Shown: positions 1 to 6,582 of the stretch, in pieces | Position numbering within the stretch: the stretch's first letter is position 1 | How the letters are laid out: the number at the start of each line of letters is the position of its first letter | DNA from: Prevotella sp. | GTDB lineage: Bacteria; Bacteroidota; Bacteroidia; Bacteroidales; Bacteroidaceae | Length of the DNA stretch: 45,950 bases | Assembly: GCA_017545045.1 (NCBI GenBank) | Contig: JAFYDA010000112.1 | Coordinates: 1 to 45,950 of the forward strand | Reading direction: 5' to 3' | The notes under the pieces: generated by a model | Told to the model about the DNA's origin: nothing | The model's input: only the letters and a program-made list of their open reading frames with translations | The model's database searches: none | Made by a program: the position numbers and the translations under genes

Positions 1-243
1 TAAGACGTAATGATGTTTGTCGGCTTTTTCTGTAGTGGAAGTAGTCAGGTTGCCAGGTATCTTCACTCCTAATTTTTCGGTTTTATCTCTGTCAATGTAA
101 TATTCGAAGAACTCTGGAGAGACAAAAATACCGCTTTTTGTCCTTGTATTAAACTTCGTACCTTGGAAGAAGCGGATGAGTACTTCGCACATCCCAGTTT
201 CCTTTTGTACCTTGCTTGATATTCTTAGCTCTATCTGTGCCAT
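1..243 (-). CDS. Tyrosine site-specific integrase, N-terminal part (cut by window edge)
   Basis: The 81 codons present start MAQIELRISSKVQKETGMCE and continue through a segment rich in aromatic and basic residues, including NTRTKSGIFV and PEFFEYYIDR. This matches the N-terminal arm-binding region of Bacteroidota phage-type tyrosine recombinases. The core-binding and catalytic domains lie beyond position 1, so the catalytic residues cannot be checked. The start at 243 follows an A-rich stretch and sits about 28 bases downstream of a consensus promoter on the same strand. The gene points out of the window, with tandem repeats and an orphan terminator behind it, as expected at the end of an integrated element. 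The family call is inference from the N-terminus only. Confidence 0.6.
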   Translation of the reverse strand, partial: MAQIELRISSKVQKETGMCEVLIRFFQGTKFNTRTKSGIFVSPEFFEYYIDRDKTEKLGVKIPGNLTTSTTEKADKHHYVL

Positions 244-270
244 AACAATTTGTTTTTTTAAACTCGTTTG

Positions 271-302
271 CAAAGGTACAAAATAGATAGAACCGAACCA
301 AA
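271..302 (-). promoter_or_regulatory. Bacteroidota-type promoter for the integrase gene
   Basis: Read on the minus strand, TTTG (299-302) is followed after exactly 20 bases by TACCTTTG (271-278). This fits the primary sigma factor consensus of Bacteroidota (TTTG, about 20 bases, TAnnTTTG). Transcription would start near 265 and run into the integrase start at 243. Confidence 0.6.
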
Positions 303-303
303 C

Positions 304-344
304 TTTTTGGCGTGTTTTTGGCGTGATAATTTAAAATTGGCGTG
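304..344. repeat. Tandem TTTTTGGCGTG repeats upstream of the integrase
   Basis: TTTTTGGCGTG occurs twice head to tail (304-314 and 315-325), and a third copy sharing TTGGCGTG ends at 344. They lie just upstream of the integrase promoter. Short direct repeats in this position are often arm-type integrase sites or operators; that role is inference. Confidence 0.45.
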
Positions 345-471
345 ATTAGTTCGATAATTGTTAAAATTATATAATTATATAATACGTTTATTTTCAGGGA
401 TTTACAAACATTTGAATTAGGCAGAAATCGATAGGATTTAACGCTTTGTTGTCCGAGTACCCCAACAGAAG

Positions 472-514
472 AAATCGCTAAGTCGCTCATGATAGAGCTC
501 TTAGCGATTTTTAC
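472..514 (+). terminator. Strong intrinsic terminator with no gene upstream on its strand
   Basis: AAATCGCTAAG (472-482) pairs perfectly with CTTAGCGATTT (500-510). A second inner stem, GCTC (485-488) with GAGC (495-498), extends the hairpin, and a T-rich tail follows. No plus-strand gene ends before it within the window. It lies immediately upstream of the UmuC-like gene, and the ATG at 489 falls in its loop. Confidence 0.6.
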
Positions 515-536
515 TTTTAGCTTGATAGATACTGGT

Positions 537-1961
537 ATGGCAATGCCGCAAATGCGAACTTATATCGCCATCGACCTGAAGTCGTTTTATGCTTCAGTAG
601 AGTGCGTGGACAGAGGATTAGACCCGCTGACCACCAACCTTGTGGTGGCTGACGTGAGTCGCACTGAGAAAACGATTTGTCTGGCGGTGTCGCCCTCGCT
701 GAAAGCATACGGCATTGGTGGACGGGCGCGACTCTTCGAGGTATATCAGAAGGCACGCGGCGTTGACTTTATCATCGCGCCGCCTCAGATGGCACACTAT
801 ATTGAGGTCAGTACGAAGATTTACAGCATCTATCTGAAATATATTGCACCAGAGGACATCCATGTGTATTCCATCGACGAGGTGATCATGGACGTGACAG
901 CCTATCTCGCCAGTTATAAGATGACGGCACATCAATTGGCAATGAAGATGATTCGCGATGTGCTGAGTCAGACGGGCATTACGGCTACGGCTGGCATCGG
1001 TACGAATATGTATCTCTGCAAGGTGGCAATGGACATCATGGCCAAGAAGATGCCTGCCGACAAGGACGGCGTGCGTATCGCCGAACTCGATGAGATGACG
1101 TATCGCCGCGAACTATGGGATTATCGACCAATCACGAAGTTCTGGAGAGTAGGGCGGGGGATTGCAGAGAAGTTGGCGATGTATGGCATTGATACGATGG
1201 GAAAGCTGGCCCGGATGTCCGTGCAGAATGAAGAAACGCTCTATCGGCTCTTTGGCGTGAATGCAGAACTGCTGATAGACCATGCCTGGGGCTGGGAACC
1301 GTGTACGATGGAAGCTGTAAAAGCTTACCGGCCAGAGACAAACTCTTTCAGCAGCGGACAGGTGCTGCAGGAGCCTTACGATTTCAAAAAGGCTCGCGTG
1401 GTGATACAGGAAATGGCAGAAGGAATGGCACTCGACTTGGTATCGAAACGGTTGGTGACAGACCAATTGGTATTGACCGTCGGCTACGATGCAGAGAACC
1501 TGATCCGTCCTGAGATCCGCGAGAAATATCATGGTGAGATTACCAACAACCATTACGGCAAGGCTGTGCCGAAACATGCCCATGGCACGTTCAACTTCGA
1601 GAAACCAACATCATCATCGCGGCAAATCATGGATGGCGCAGCCGAGTTGTTCGACCGATGTGTGAATCCAGACTTGCTGATTCGCAGACTGAACCTGACC
1701 ACGAATCATGTGGTATCGGAGGCATCTGTCGCTGCAAAGGAAAATGCGCCCCAACAGCTCGATCTCTTTACCGACTACGAGGCGTTGGAGAAGCAGAAGC
1801 AGGCGGAAAAGGCAAAACGCGACAAGGAGCGCCGGATGCAGGAAACACAGTTGAAAATCAAGAAGCGTTTCGGCAAGAATGCCATCCTCAGAGGACTGAA
1901 CTTCGAGGAGGGTGCCACAGCCAAAGAACGTAATAAGCAGATAGGAGGACATAAAGCGTAA
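537..1961 (+). CDS. Y-family DNA polymerase, UmuC/DinB-like
   Basis: Translesion DNA polymerase that copies past damaged template bases. The N-terminus carries the first catalytic aspartate in YIAIDLKSFYASVE, and the palm motif VYSIDEVIMDV supplies the SIDE acidic pair. A helix-hairpin-helix region lies around GIDTMGKLARMS. Near the C-terminus QQLDLF is a canonical beta-clamp-binding motif, followed by a lysine-rich tail. From the ATG at 537 the product is 474 residues; 552 is an alternative start. The longer frame opening at 489 begins inside a terminator loop and is unlikely. The next gene encodes a YolD-like protein, the usual partner of this polymerase type in Firmicutes and Bacteroidota. 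No LexA/UmuD-like gene is present upstream; the integrase end is there instead. Confidence 0.88.
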   Translation: MAMPQMRTYIAIDLKSFYASVECVDRGLDPLTTNLVVADVSRTEKTICLAVSPSLKAYGIGGRARLFEVYQKARGVDFIIAPPQMAHYIEVSTKIYSIYLKYIAPEDIHVYSIDEVIMDVTAYLASYKMTAHQLAMKMIRDVLSQTGITATAGIGTNMYLCKVAMDIMAKKMPADKDGVRIAELDEMTYRRELWDYRPITKFWRVGRGIAEKLAMYGIDTMGKLARMSVQNEETLYRLFGVNAELLIDHAWGWEPCTMEAVKAYRPETNSFSSGQVLQEPYDFKKARVVIQEMAEGMALDLVSKRLVTDQLVLTVGYDAENLIRPEIREKYHGEITNNHYGKAVPKHAHGTFNFEKPTSSSRQIMDGAAELFDRCVNPDLLIRRLNLTTNHVVSEASVAAKENAPQQLDLFTDYEALEKQKQAEKAKRDKERRMQETQLKIKKRFGKNAILRGLNFEEGATAKERNKQIGGHKA

Positions 1962-1970
1962 AAGTGAAGA

Positions 1971-2288
1971 ATGAAGAGTGAAGATTGTTTAGATCGACGG
2001 TCCGAAGGGGAAAGTCAATTTGCTACCGCCCAAAAGTATGCGGATATAATAGACATGCCGCACCATGTGTCGAAGCGTCATCCGCAGATGTCGATGTGGA
2101 ACCGTGCAGCCCAGTTTGCACCCTTCTCCGCATTGACAGGCTACGAGGATGCCATCAAAGATACGGCACATGTTTTCCATGAAGCCTCTACAGATTTCTG
2201 CGGAGGCTCCCCAGAAAATTCCCAAGGCCTGGGACAAACTTCCCAGGGCCTGGGACAAACTTCCAATAGCGCCACTTTCTTTAAGTAG
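1971..2288 (+). CDS. YolD-like small protein with repeat-derived C-terminus
   Basis: A 105-residue ORF ten bases after the polymerase gene. Its middle (KYADIIDMPHHVSKRHPQMS, then WNRAAQFAPFSALTGYEDAI) matches the conserved core of YolD-like proteins encoded beside Y-family polymerases. After about residue 72 the family pattern stops. The frame then runs into interspersed repeat DNA encoding two copies of SQGLGQT, and ends at a stop just beyond it. Family members normally continue about 50 more residues with a strand-rich domain, so this copy looks truncated and recapped by a repeat. The start is uncertain because the first bases look like the common 'gtgaagagtgaag' filler repeat. It may be non-functional. 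Confidence 0.6.
   Translation: MKSEDCLDRRSEGESQFATAQKYADIIDMPHHVSKRHPQMSMWNRAAQFAPFSALTGYEDAIKDTAHVFHEASTDFCGGSPENSQGLGQTSQGLGQTSNSATFFK
2190..2275. repeat. 21-bp modular interspersed repeat, locus 1
   Basis: It contains CTCTACAGATTTCTGC and GGAGGCTCC, followed by two 21-base units each with an imperfect palindrome, CCCAAGGCCTGGGACAAA and CCCAGGGCCTGGGACAAA. The same modules occur at 28956-29120 and, in the opposite orientation, at 43025-43175. Here the repeat supplies the last codons of the YolD-like frame. Confidence 0.75.
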
Positions 2289-2301
2289 TTTAAGACTTTC
2301 A

Positions 2302-2373
2302 CCCTCGGCACCCGATTTGCTTTTCCCTTCGGCCAGCGACCTTTGGTTCCAGGCTTTGCCGAGGGCTTTTTTG
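2302..2373 (+). terminator. Probable intrinsic terminator after the YolD-like gene
   Basis: CCCTCGGCA (2302-2310) pairs with TGCCGAGGG (2357-2365), followed by CTTTTTTG. The loop is long (46 bases). The position, just after the polymerase/YolD unit, suits a terminator. No gene is supported between 2289 and 2557; a second inverted repeat, CATCAGGAAG with CTTCCTGATG, lies at 2492-2538, just downstream of the hicB remnant on the minus strand. Confidence 0.45.
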
Positions 2374-2557
2374 TGCCGTTCAAATTACCCTCAAAGGTTC
2401 TATTATCAATGAACGAGGTGAGAAGATAGAATACGTAAGTGTTTACCCATGTGTCTTTCCAGAAGGCCATTGATTTCTCTTGGAAAACTTACATCAGGAA
2501 GCCTCGTAAAGCAATCTCTCCGGCGGGACTTCCTGATGGTTTTGTTGTTAGAGAACA

Positions 2558-2821
2558 TTATAAAATTGCTGCGTGGTTCAGTTCGTTCTTGATAGCTTTA
2601 TTGATAAAATCGTTGATGGTTATACCTGTAGTTGCTACAAACGCAGCTACGCGTGAATGCAACTCTGACGACATTCGCAGGTTCAGTCTTCCACTATATG
2701 GCTTTGCAGGCTCAATGCCATCAGCCTTACAGGCTTCGAGATAGCTGTCTACGCCATCCTCAAAGTCCTTTCGTAATTCGTCAAGTGTATTGCCTTCATA
2801 GAGAATCAGCGCCTTGCTCAT
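2558..2821 (-). pseudogene. HicB-family antitoxin, N-terminally truncated, no HicA partner
   Basis: The 87-residue frame reads ALILYEGNTLDELRKDFEDG, then VDSYLEACKADGIEPAKPYS and a ribbon-helix-helix-like C-terminus (LNLRMSSELHSRVAAFVATT, ITINDFINKAIKNEL). This is the second half of the partial-RNase-H fold plus the DNA-binding tail of HicB antitoxins. The usual first 25-30 residues (a KYKGY-type strand through an ED.v..G segment) are absent. Upstream in frame there is a stop within about 15 codons, and the DNA there does not resemble HicB. No HicA-like toxin ORF lies on either side. It is therefore probably a remnant; a short solo antitoxin is the alternative. A 13-bp palindrome GGAGGTCACCTCC lies at 2841-2853, just upstream. 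Confidence 0.6.
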
Positions 2822-2896
2822 TCCCTGAAAAGATGGTGACGGAGGTCACCTCCACAACGGAAAAGAGAGGGTGGTATTTACTTTTTTATCAAGACT

Positions 2897-2928
2897 GTTG
2901 TATAATTCAAAAATTTTATGTAAGTTTG
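2897..2928 (+). promoter_or_regulatory. Bacteroidota-type promoter
   Basis: GTTG (2897-2900), 20 bases, then TAAGTTTG (2921-2928) match the TTTG/TAnnTTTG consensus with one mismatch in the upstream box. Transcription would start near 2935, ahead of a 30-codon ORF and the Nudix gene. Confidence 0.5.
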
Positions 2929-2958
2929 CAACGTACTTTATAAAAGCTCAAGCTAAAG

Positions 2959-3051
2959 ATGAAGAGACTAAGTTTTTCCAGATTGATGGCCAGGAATCTG
3001 TCGAAAGACATCTATATCCATCAAGGCCGCAAGAAGAGCCTTTTATTTTAG
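2959..3051 (+). CDS. Possible small ORF of 30 codons, basic peptide
   Basis: ATG at 2959 opens a frame starting MKRLSFSRLMARNLSKDIYI and ending in HQGRKKSLLF at a TAG at 3051. It is the first ATG after a good promoter and precedes the Nudix gene by 30 bases. The peptide is basic with no obvious membrane segment. It could be a real small protein, a translated leader for the Nudix gene, or chance. I do not recognise a family. Confidence 0.3.
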   Translation: MKRLSFSRLMARNLSKDIYIHQGRKKSLLF

Positions 3052-3081
3052 AAGACAAACGCTGGTAGATGGAAACAATGA

Positions 3082-3597
3082 ATGAATATGGATAATCAGA
3101 ATGAAAGATTCCCTTTGGTAAATGAAGATGGGAAGGTCATTGGTTCGGCCACGCGGGGCGAGTGTCATAGCGGCTCGAAACTGCTCCATCCCGTCGTTCA
3201 TCTGCATGTGTTCAATTCCAAGGGTGAGATTTATCTCCAACGTCGGCCAGACTGGAAGGATATACAGCCAGGAAAGTGGGACACTGCCGTTGGAGGGCAT
3301 ATCGACTATGGTGAGACACCAAAAGAGGCTTTGAAACGTGAGGTGTGGGAAGAGTTAGGTATCACCGACTTCATACCGGAGTTTATCGACAAATATGTAT
3401 TCGAGAGTAATCGTGAGCGTGAACTGGTATATGTTCACCGAACGATATACGACGGAGCGATACGTCCTTCGGCAGAAGAGCTGGATGGCGGTCGTTTCTG
3501 GACGATGACGGAGATACGTGAGGCAATGGGTAAGAACATACTGACACCCAATTTTGAGAGCGAGTTCAAAAGATGCTTTGGCTCTTCACTTGCATAG
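3082..3597 (+). CDS. Nudix hydrolase
   Basis: A 171-residue protein with a complete Nudix box, GHIDYGETPKEALKRE followed by VWEELGI. This gives the metal-binding glutamates for hydrolysis of a nucleoside diphosphate-linked substrate. The segment before the box (LHVFNSKGEIYLQRRPDWKD, then PGKWDTAVG) resembles the YfcD / isopentenyl-diphosphate isomerase-like branch, where the substrate is often unknown. An ATG at 3088 (MDNQNERF) is an equally good start. The gene is preceded by a promoter at 2897-2928 and is not obviously in an operon with the flavoprotein gene 60 bases downstream. The substrate cannot be told from sequence alone. Confidence 0.85.
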   Translation: MNMDNQNERFPLVNEDGKVIGSATRGECHSGSKLLHPVVHLHVFNSKGEIYLQRRPDWKDIQPGKWDTAVGGHIDYGETPKEALKREVWEELGITDFIPEFIDKYVFESNRERELVYVHRTIYDGAIRPSAEELDGGRFWTMTEIREAMGKNILTPNFESEFKRCFGSSLA

Positions 3598-3658
3598 ATA
3601 GAATGACTTTAAGCATCTCGTAAAGTAATAAGGTCCATAAATATTAGTATTTGACATT

Positions 3659-4282
3659 ATGGCAAAGGTACTTTTGATTAACGGAAGCCCACGCGAGAAC
3701 GGGAATACGTTCGCCGCTCTGAGCGAGGTGGCGAAGACCCTGAACACGGAGGGCGTAGAGACTGAGATTATCTGTATCGGCAAGCAGGCCGTGCAAGGTT
3801 GCATCGCTTGTGGCATGTGTGGACGGAACGGCGCAAGATGTACGTTCCGCGATGACTTGTATTATAAGGTATGGAGAGCCGTGAAGGACGGCATCGACGG
3901 ACTGGTCGTCGGCTCGCCTGTGTATTACGGTGGCCCGAATGGTTCGTTGTGCGCCTTGCTCGACCGCGTGTTCTACTCGTTGGGCAATGAACTGAAGTTC
4001 AAGCCTGGAGCCAGTGTGGTGGTATGCCGCAGGGGAGGGGCATCGGCAGCCTTTGACCGTCTGAACAAGTACTTCACCATCTTGAACATGCCCGTTGTCA
4101 GTTCACAATACTGGAACATAGTGTATGGCCAGACGCCAGGACAGGCGGTTCAGGATGAGGAGGGTATGCAGACCATGCGGACGCTTGGCCGCAACATGGC
4201 TTGGATGATTCGCAGGCTGAATGTCAGCGAAGAGGGACATCCAAAGCTGGAGAGTCCGCTCAGGACCAATTTTATCAGATAG
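3659..4282 (+). CDS. Flavodoxin-fold NAD(P)H-dependent FMN reductase, Fe-S flavoprotein type
   Basis: The N-terminus VLLINGSPRENGNTFAAL is the phosphate-binding loop of the NADPH-dependent FMN reductase / iron-sulfur flavoprotein family. GSPVYYGGPNG is the second flavin loop. The cluster CIACGMCGRNGARC, with spacing C-x2-C-x2-C-x5-C, resembles the compact cysteine motif of archaeal and bacterial Isf proteins and may hold a 4Fe-4S cluster or a redox disulfide. The 207-residue length fits. It probably transfers electrons in the cytoplasm; the partner is unknown. Its last eight bases overlap the stop end of the convergent MATE gene, so the two genes meet tail to tail with no room for a terminator. 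Confidence 0.82.
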   Translation: MAKVLLINGSPRENGNTFAALSEVAKTLNTEGVETEIICIGKQAVQGCIACGMCGRNGARCTFRDDLYYKVWRAVKDGIDGLVVGSPVYYGGPNGSLCALLDRVFYSLGNELKFKPGASVVVCRRGGASAAFDRLNKYFTILNMPVVSSQYWNIVYGQTPGQAVQDEEGMQTMRTLGRNMAWMIRRLNVSEEGHPKLESPLRTNFIR

Positions 4283-5651
4283 CAAGAACGGCATTTCCTT
4301 CGTCTTCCTCTTGTTTTTTGACGAAGCCCTTCGTGCGCCACTTGCCTGACCGCCAGCGGCGAAGGAGGATGACGCCACGGACGTTCTCGTCGAGGGCGAA
4401 GCCTATCCACATGCCTATGAGACCGTAGCCGAGGGGGATGCCGATGACGTAGCTCAGGCCTACGGCGATGCTCCACTGGAAGATGACGCCCACGACGAAG
4501 GGATAGACCACGTCGCCCGTGGCCCTCAACGTGCTGCCGGCGAAAATGTTCGACGTGCGGCCAATTTCCAGAAACCAGTCAACGACGAGTACCCATACGC
4601 CCATGGCGACGATCTCCTGATTGTCGGTAAGGGCGCTGAGGATGCTTTTGCCCGAGAGCGCGAGGAGGGCGGAACCCGTGAGCGTGATAATCATCGACCA
4701 GCGGAAGAAGTAGTTGCCGAGAATATAGGCGGCTTGATGACGCCGTTGGCCTACGAGGTGCCCCACGAGGATGTCGCCGCCCTGCGTGATGCTGAGGCAG
4801 AAAAGATAGACGAACATGATGATGTTGTGGCAGTAGGTTCGTGCGGCCAGTGCCTCGTTGCTGATCTGGTTGATGAAATAGGTGATGACCACCTGCGACA
4901 GACAGTAAGAGATGTTCTCGCTCATGGCAGGAATGCCGATATAGAGCAGGTTGCGCAACTCCTGCCAGGGGATGGGGCGGAAATAGTGTAACGGAAAGCG
5001 GGGAATGTGTACTTTGAAATGGATGGCGGCGAGCAGCACCATAGCGATGGCTCGGCTGGTGGCGGTGGCGATGGCCGCTCCCTCGACGCCCAGTTGCGGA
5101 CAGCCCCAGTGACCGAAGATGAGGGCATAGTTACCAAAGATGTTCAGTACGTTGACGATGCCCGTCACCACCATTGGATAGATGACCTTGTCGGCACTGC
5201 GCAGTGAGGCAGAGAACGTCAGCGACAACGCCTGGAAGAACGACAGTGCACCTGTCAGACGGAGGTAGATGAGTCCGTCGTCCATCAACTCAGGACGCAG
5301 TCCCATGAGCTGTAGCAATGATTCAGCATAGAAGAACAGCAGGGCGCTGACCGTCAGACTCAGTAGCAGGTTCACCACCAGTGCCATGCCCACTACCTGC
5401 ACCAGTCGCTTTCGCAGTCCTGCCCCGATGTACTGCGCACAAAGGATAGCCGCACCCATCGAGAAGAACTGATAGACGAGGAACACCAGCGACATCAGCT
5501 GATTGTCGAGGCCTACTGCCGCCACACTGTTGTCGCTGTAGCGGCTCAGCATCACGGTGTCGACGGCACCGAGCAGCATTACCAGTGCCATCTCGATGAA
5601 CACGGGGATGGTCAGCACCCGCAGTTGTCGCTTTAGGGAGTGGTCGGCCAT
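4275..5651 (-). CDS. MATE-family multidrug/cation exporter
   Basis: A 458-residue polytopic membrane protein. The start (LTIPVFIEMALVMLLGAVDT, then VMLSRYSDNSVAAVGLDNQL) is the classic MatE repeat opening. About twelve hydrophobic segments in two halves follow, with the second half beginning near ELRNLLYIGIPAMSENI. It should export drugs or metabolites across the inner membrane in exchange for sodium or protons. It is the last gene of a minus-strand run after the RND genes and the lpxA-like gene; a perfect hairpin (5662-5690) separates it from lpxA, ending 11 bases before its ATG. The C-terminus (KKQEEDEGNAVLAI) is polar and cytoplasmic. Confidence 0.88.
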   Translation of the reverse strand: MADHSLKRQLRVLTIPVFIEMALVMLLGAVDTVMLSRYSDNSVAAVGLDNQLMSLVFLVYQFFSMGAAILCAQYIGAGLRKRLVQVVGMALVVNLLLSLTVSALLFFYAESLLQLMGLRPELMDDGLIYLRLTGALSFFQALSLTFSASLRSADKVIYPMVVTGIVNVLNIFGNYALIFGHWGCPQLGVEGAAIATATSRAIAMVLLAAIHFKVHIPRFPLHYFRPIPWQELRNLLYIGIPAMSENISYCLSQVVITYFINQISNEALAARTYCHNIIMFVYLFCLSITQGGDILVGHLVGQRRHQAAYILGNYFFRWSMIITLTGSALLALSGKSILSALTDNQEIVAMGVWVLVVDWFLEIGRTSNIFAGSTLRATGDVVYPFVVGVIFQWSIAVGLSYVIGIPLGYGLIGMWIGFALDENVRGVILLRRWRSGKWRTKGFVKKQEEDEGNAVLAI

Positions 5652-5661
5652 AATAAATATG

Positions 5662-5690
5662 CAGCCTCCACTGTAAGGCTGTGGAGGCTG
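5662..5690 (-). promoter_or_regulatory. Perfect hairpin in the leader of the MATE gene
   Basis: CAGCCTCCAC (5662-5671) and GTGGAGGCTG (5681-5690) form a 10-bp stem with a 9-base loop. It lies between the lpxA stop (5713) and the MATE start (5651). There is no long T tract, so it may be a weak terminator, an attenuator or mRNA-processing structure. Its core resembles the GGAGGCTCC module of the 21-bp repeats. Confidence 0.4.
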
Positions 5691-5712
5691 TACATTAAAC
5701 AGGGATTACAAA

Positions 5713-6492
5713 CTATTTTTTTGAAATAATGCCGAGCTTCGTGGCTTTCAGGAACTCTACGATGTGTCGTATTTCCGGTCCGTCAGGCACCTGTTCGATA
5801 ATCTGGTTGATGGCATCGAAGAGTGATGTACCGCCGTTGAAGACCAAGCGATAGGCGTTGGCAATGTGCTTCAGCGTCTTCTCTTCTACTCCGTGCTGAC
5901 GGCCAACGGCGAAGTTCACACCGCCGTAGGTGTTCTTCTTTGTAGCCACGATGTAGGGCGGAATGTCTCGGGAAAAGGTCGTGCCAGCCTGAATCATCGA
6001 GCCTTTGCCAACGCGTGTCTTGGCATTCTCAATGACGCTGGAAGAGAAGATAACGCCATTCTCAATCTCGCAGTCGCCGGCAATCTTCGTGCCGTAGCCG
6101 AATACGCAGCGGTCGCCGACCTTGGTGTCATGTGAAATATGGGCACCTTCCATCAGCACGTTCTCATTGCCGATGACAGTCTGGCCGCCAGTATGGGTGG
6201 CGCGGTTGATGACGACATTCTCGCGGATGATGTTGCCGTCGCCAATGATGCATTCGGAGCGCTCGCCGTGGAACTCGAAGTCCTGGGGCAGAGCCCCGAT
6301 GACGGCTCCCTGGTGGACTTTGTTGCGTTTGCCCATGCGTGTACCGCTACAGATACTGACGAAGGGGAAGATGATGCAGCCATCGCCTATCTCAACGTCG
6401 TCTTCGATGTACACGAAGGGGAATATCTTACAGTTGTCGCCGATTTTCGCCTTTGGACTGATTTCGGCTTTGGGGGATATTTCGCTTGCCAT
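5713..6492 (-). CDS. lpxA: Acyl-ACP--UDP-N-acetylglucosamine O-acyltransferase (LpxA)
   Basis: A 259-residue left-handed beta-helix protein built from hexapeptide repeats (ISPKAEISPKAKIGDNCKIF onwards). It has the LpxA landmarks: HQGAVIGALPQDFEF, the catalytic histidine segment EGAHISHDTKVGD, and a C-terminal helical domain (HIANAYRLVFNGGTSLFDAI). LpxA catalyses the first step of lipid A synthesis in the cytoplasm. The length matches the family. In most Bacteroidales the main lpxA follows an lpxC-fabZ fusion gene. This copy instead lies between an RND outer-membrane factor and a MATE exporter, so it could be a second LpxA-like enzyme; whether another copy exists cannot be seen here. Confidence 0.88.
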   Translation of the reverse strand: MASEISPKAEISPKAKIGDNCKIFPFVYIEDDVEIGDGCIIFPFVSICSGTRMGKRNKVHQGAVIGALPQDFEFHGERSECIIGDGNIIRENVVINRATHTGGQTVIGNENVLMEGAHISHDTKVGDRCVFGYGTKIAGDCEIENGVIFSSSVIENAKTRVGKGSMIQAGTTFSRDIPPYIVATKKNTYGGVNFAVGRQHGVEEKTLKHIANAYRLVFNGGTSLFDAINQIIEQVPDGPEIRHIVEFLKATKLGIISKK

Positions 6493-6493
6493 A

Positions 6494-6582
6494 TTTTTTA
6501 GAATTTAAGAATTTAAGAATTGAAAAATTGAAGTTTTCGAGCCACGTGGACTTCAATTCTTCAATTTTACAATTATTCAATT
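6494..6582. repeat. AT-rich filler repeat with inverted AATTGAAG/CTTCAATT halves
   Basis: Between the outer-membrane factor stop and the lpxA start the DNA reads as repeated 'aatttaag', 'aattgaa' and 'cttcaattcttcaattt' units, with the two halves inverted around CCACGTGG (6542-6549). It could fold as a long imperfect hairpin and act as a weak terminator. No gene is present. Confidence 0.45.

Noticed and set aside
421-471. tRNA 3' end as integration target before the polymerase gene
   Set aside because: No T-arm GTTCRANNC and no acceptor pairing could be found. GTCCGAGTACCCC only superficially resembles a Ser/Leu tRNA D-arm.
149-490. Minus-strand ORF overlapping the integrase start
   Set aside because: It runs in another frame through the promoter, the tandem repeats and the terminator, and has no coherent protein character.
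2141-2470. Minus-strand ORF of 109 codons between the YolD-like gene and the hicB remnant
   Set aside because: It runs through a terminator-like inverted repeat and the 21-bp modules. The KPGTKGRWPKGKANR stretch looks protein-like but I cannot link it to a family or a start signal.
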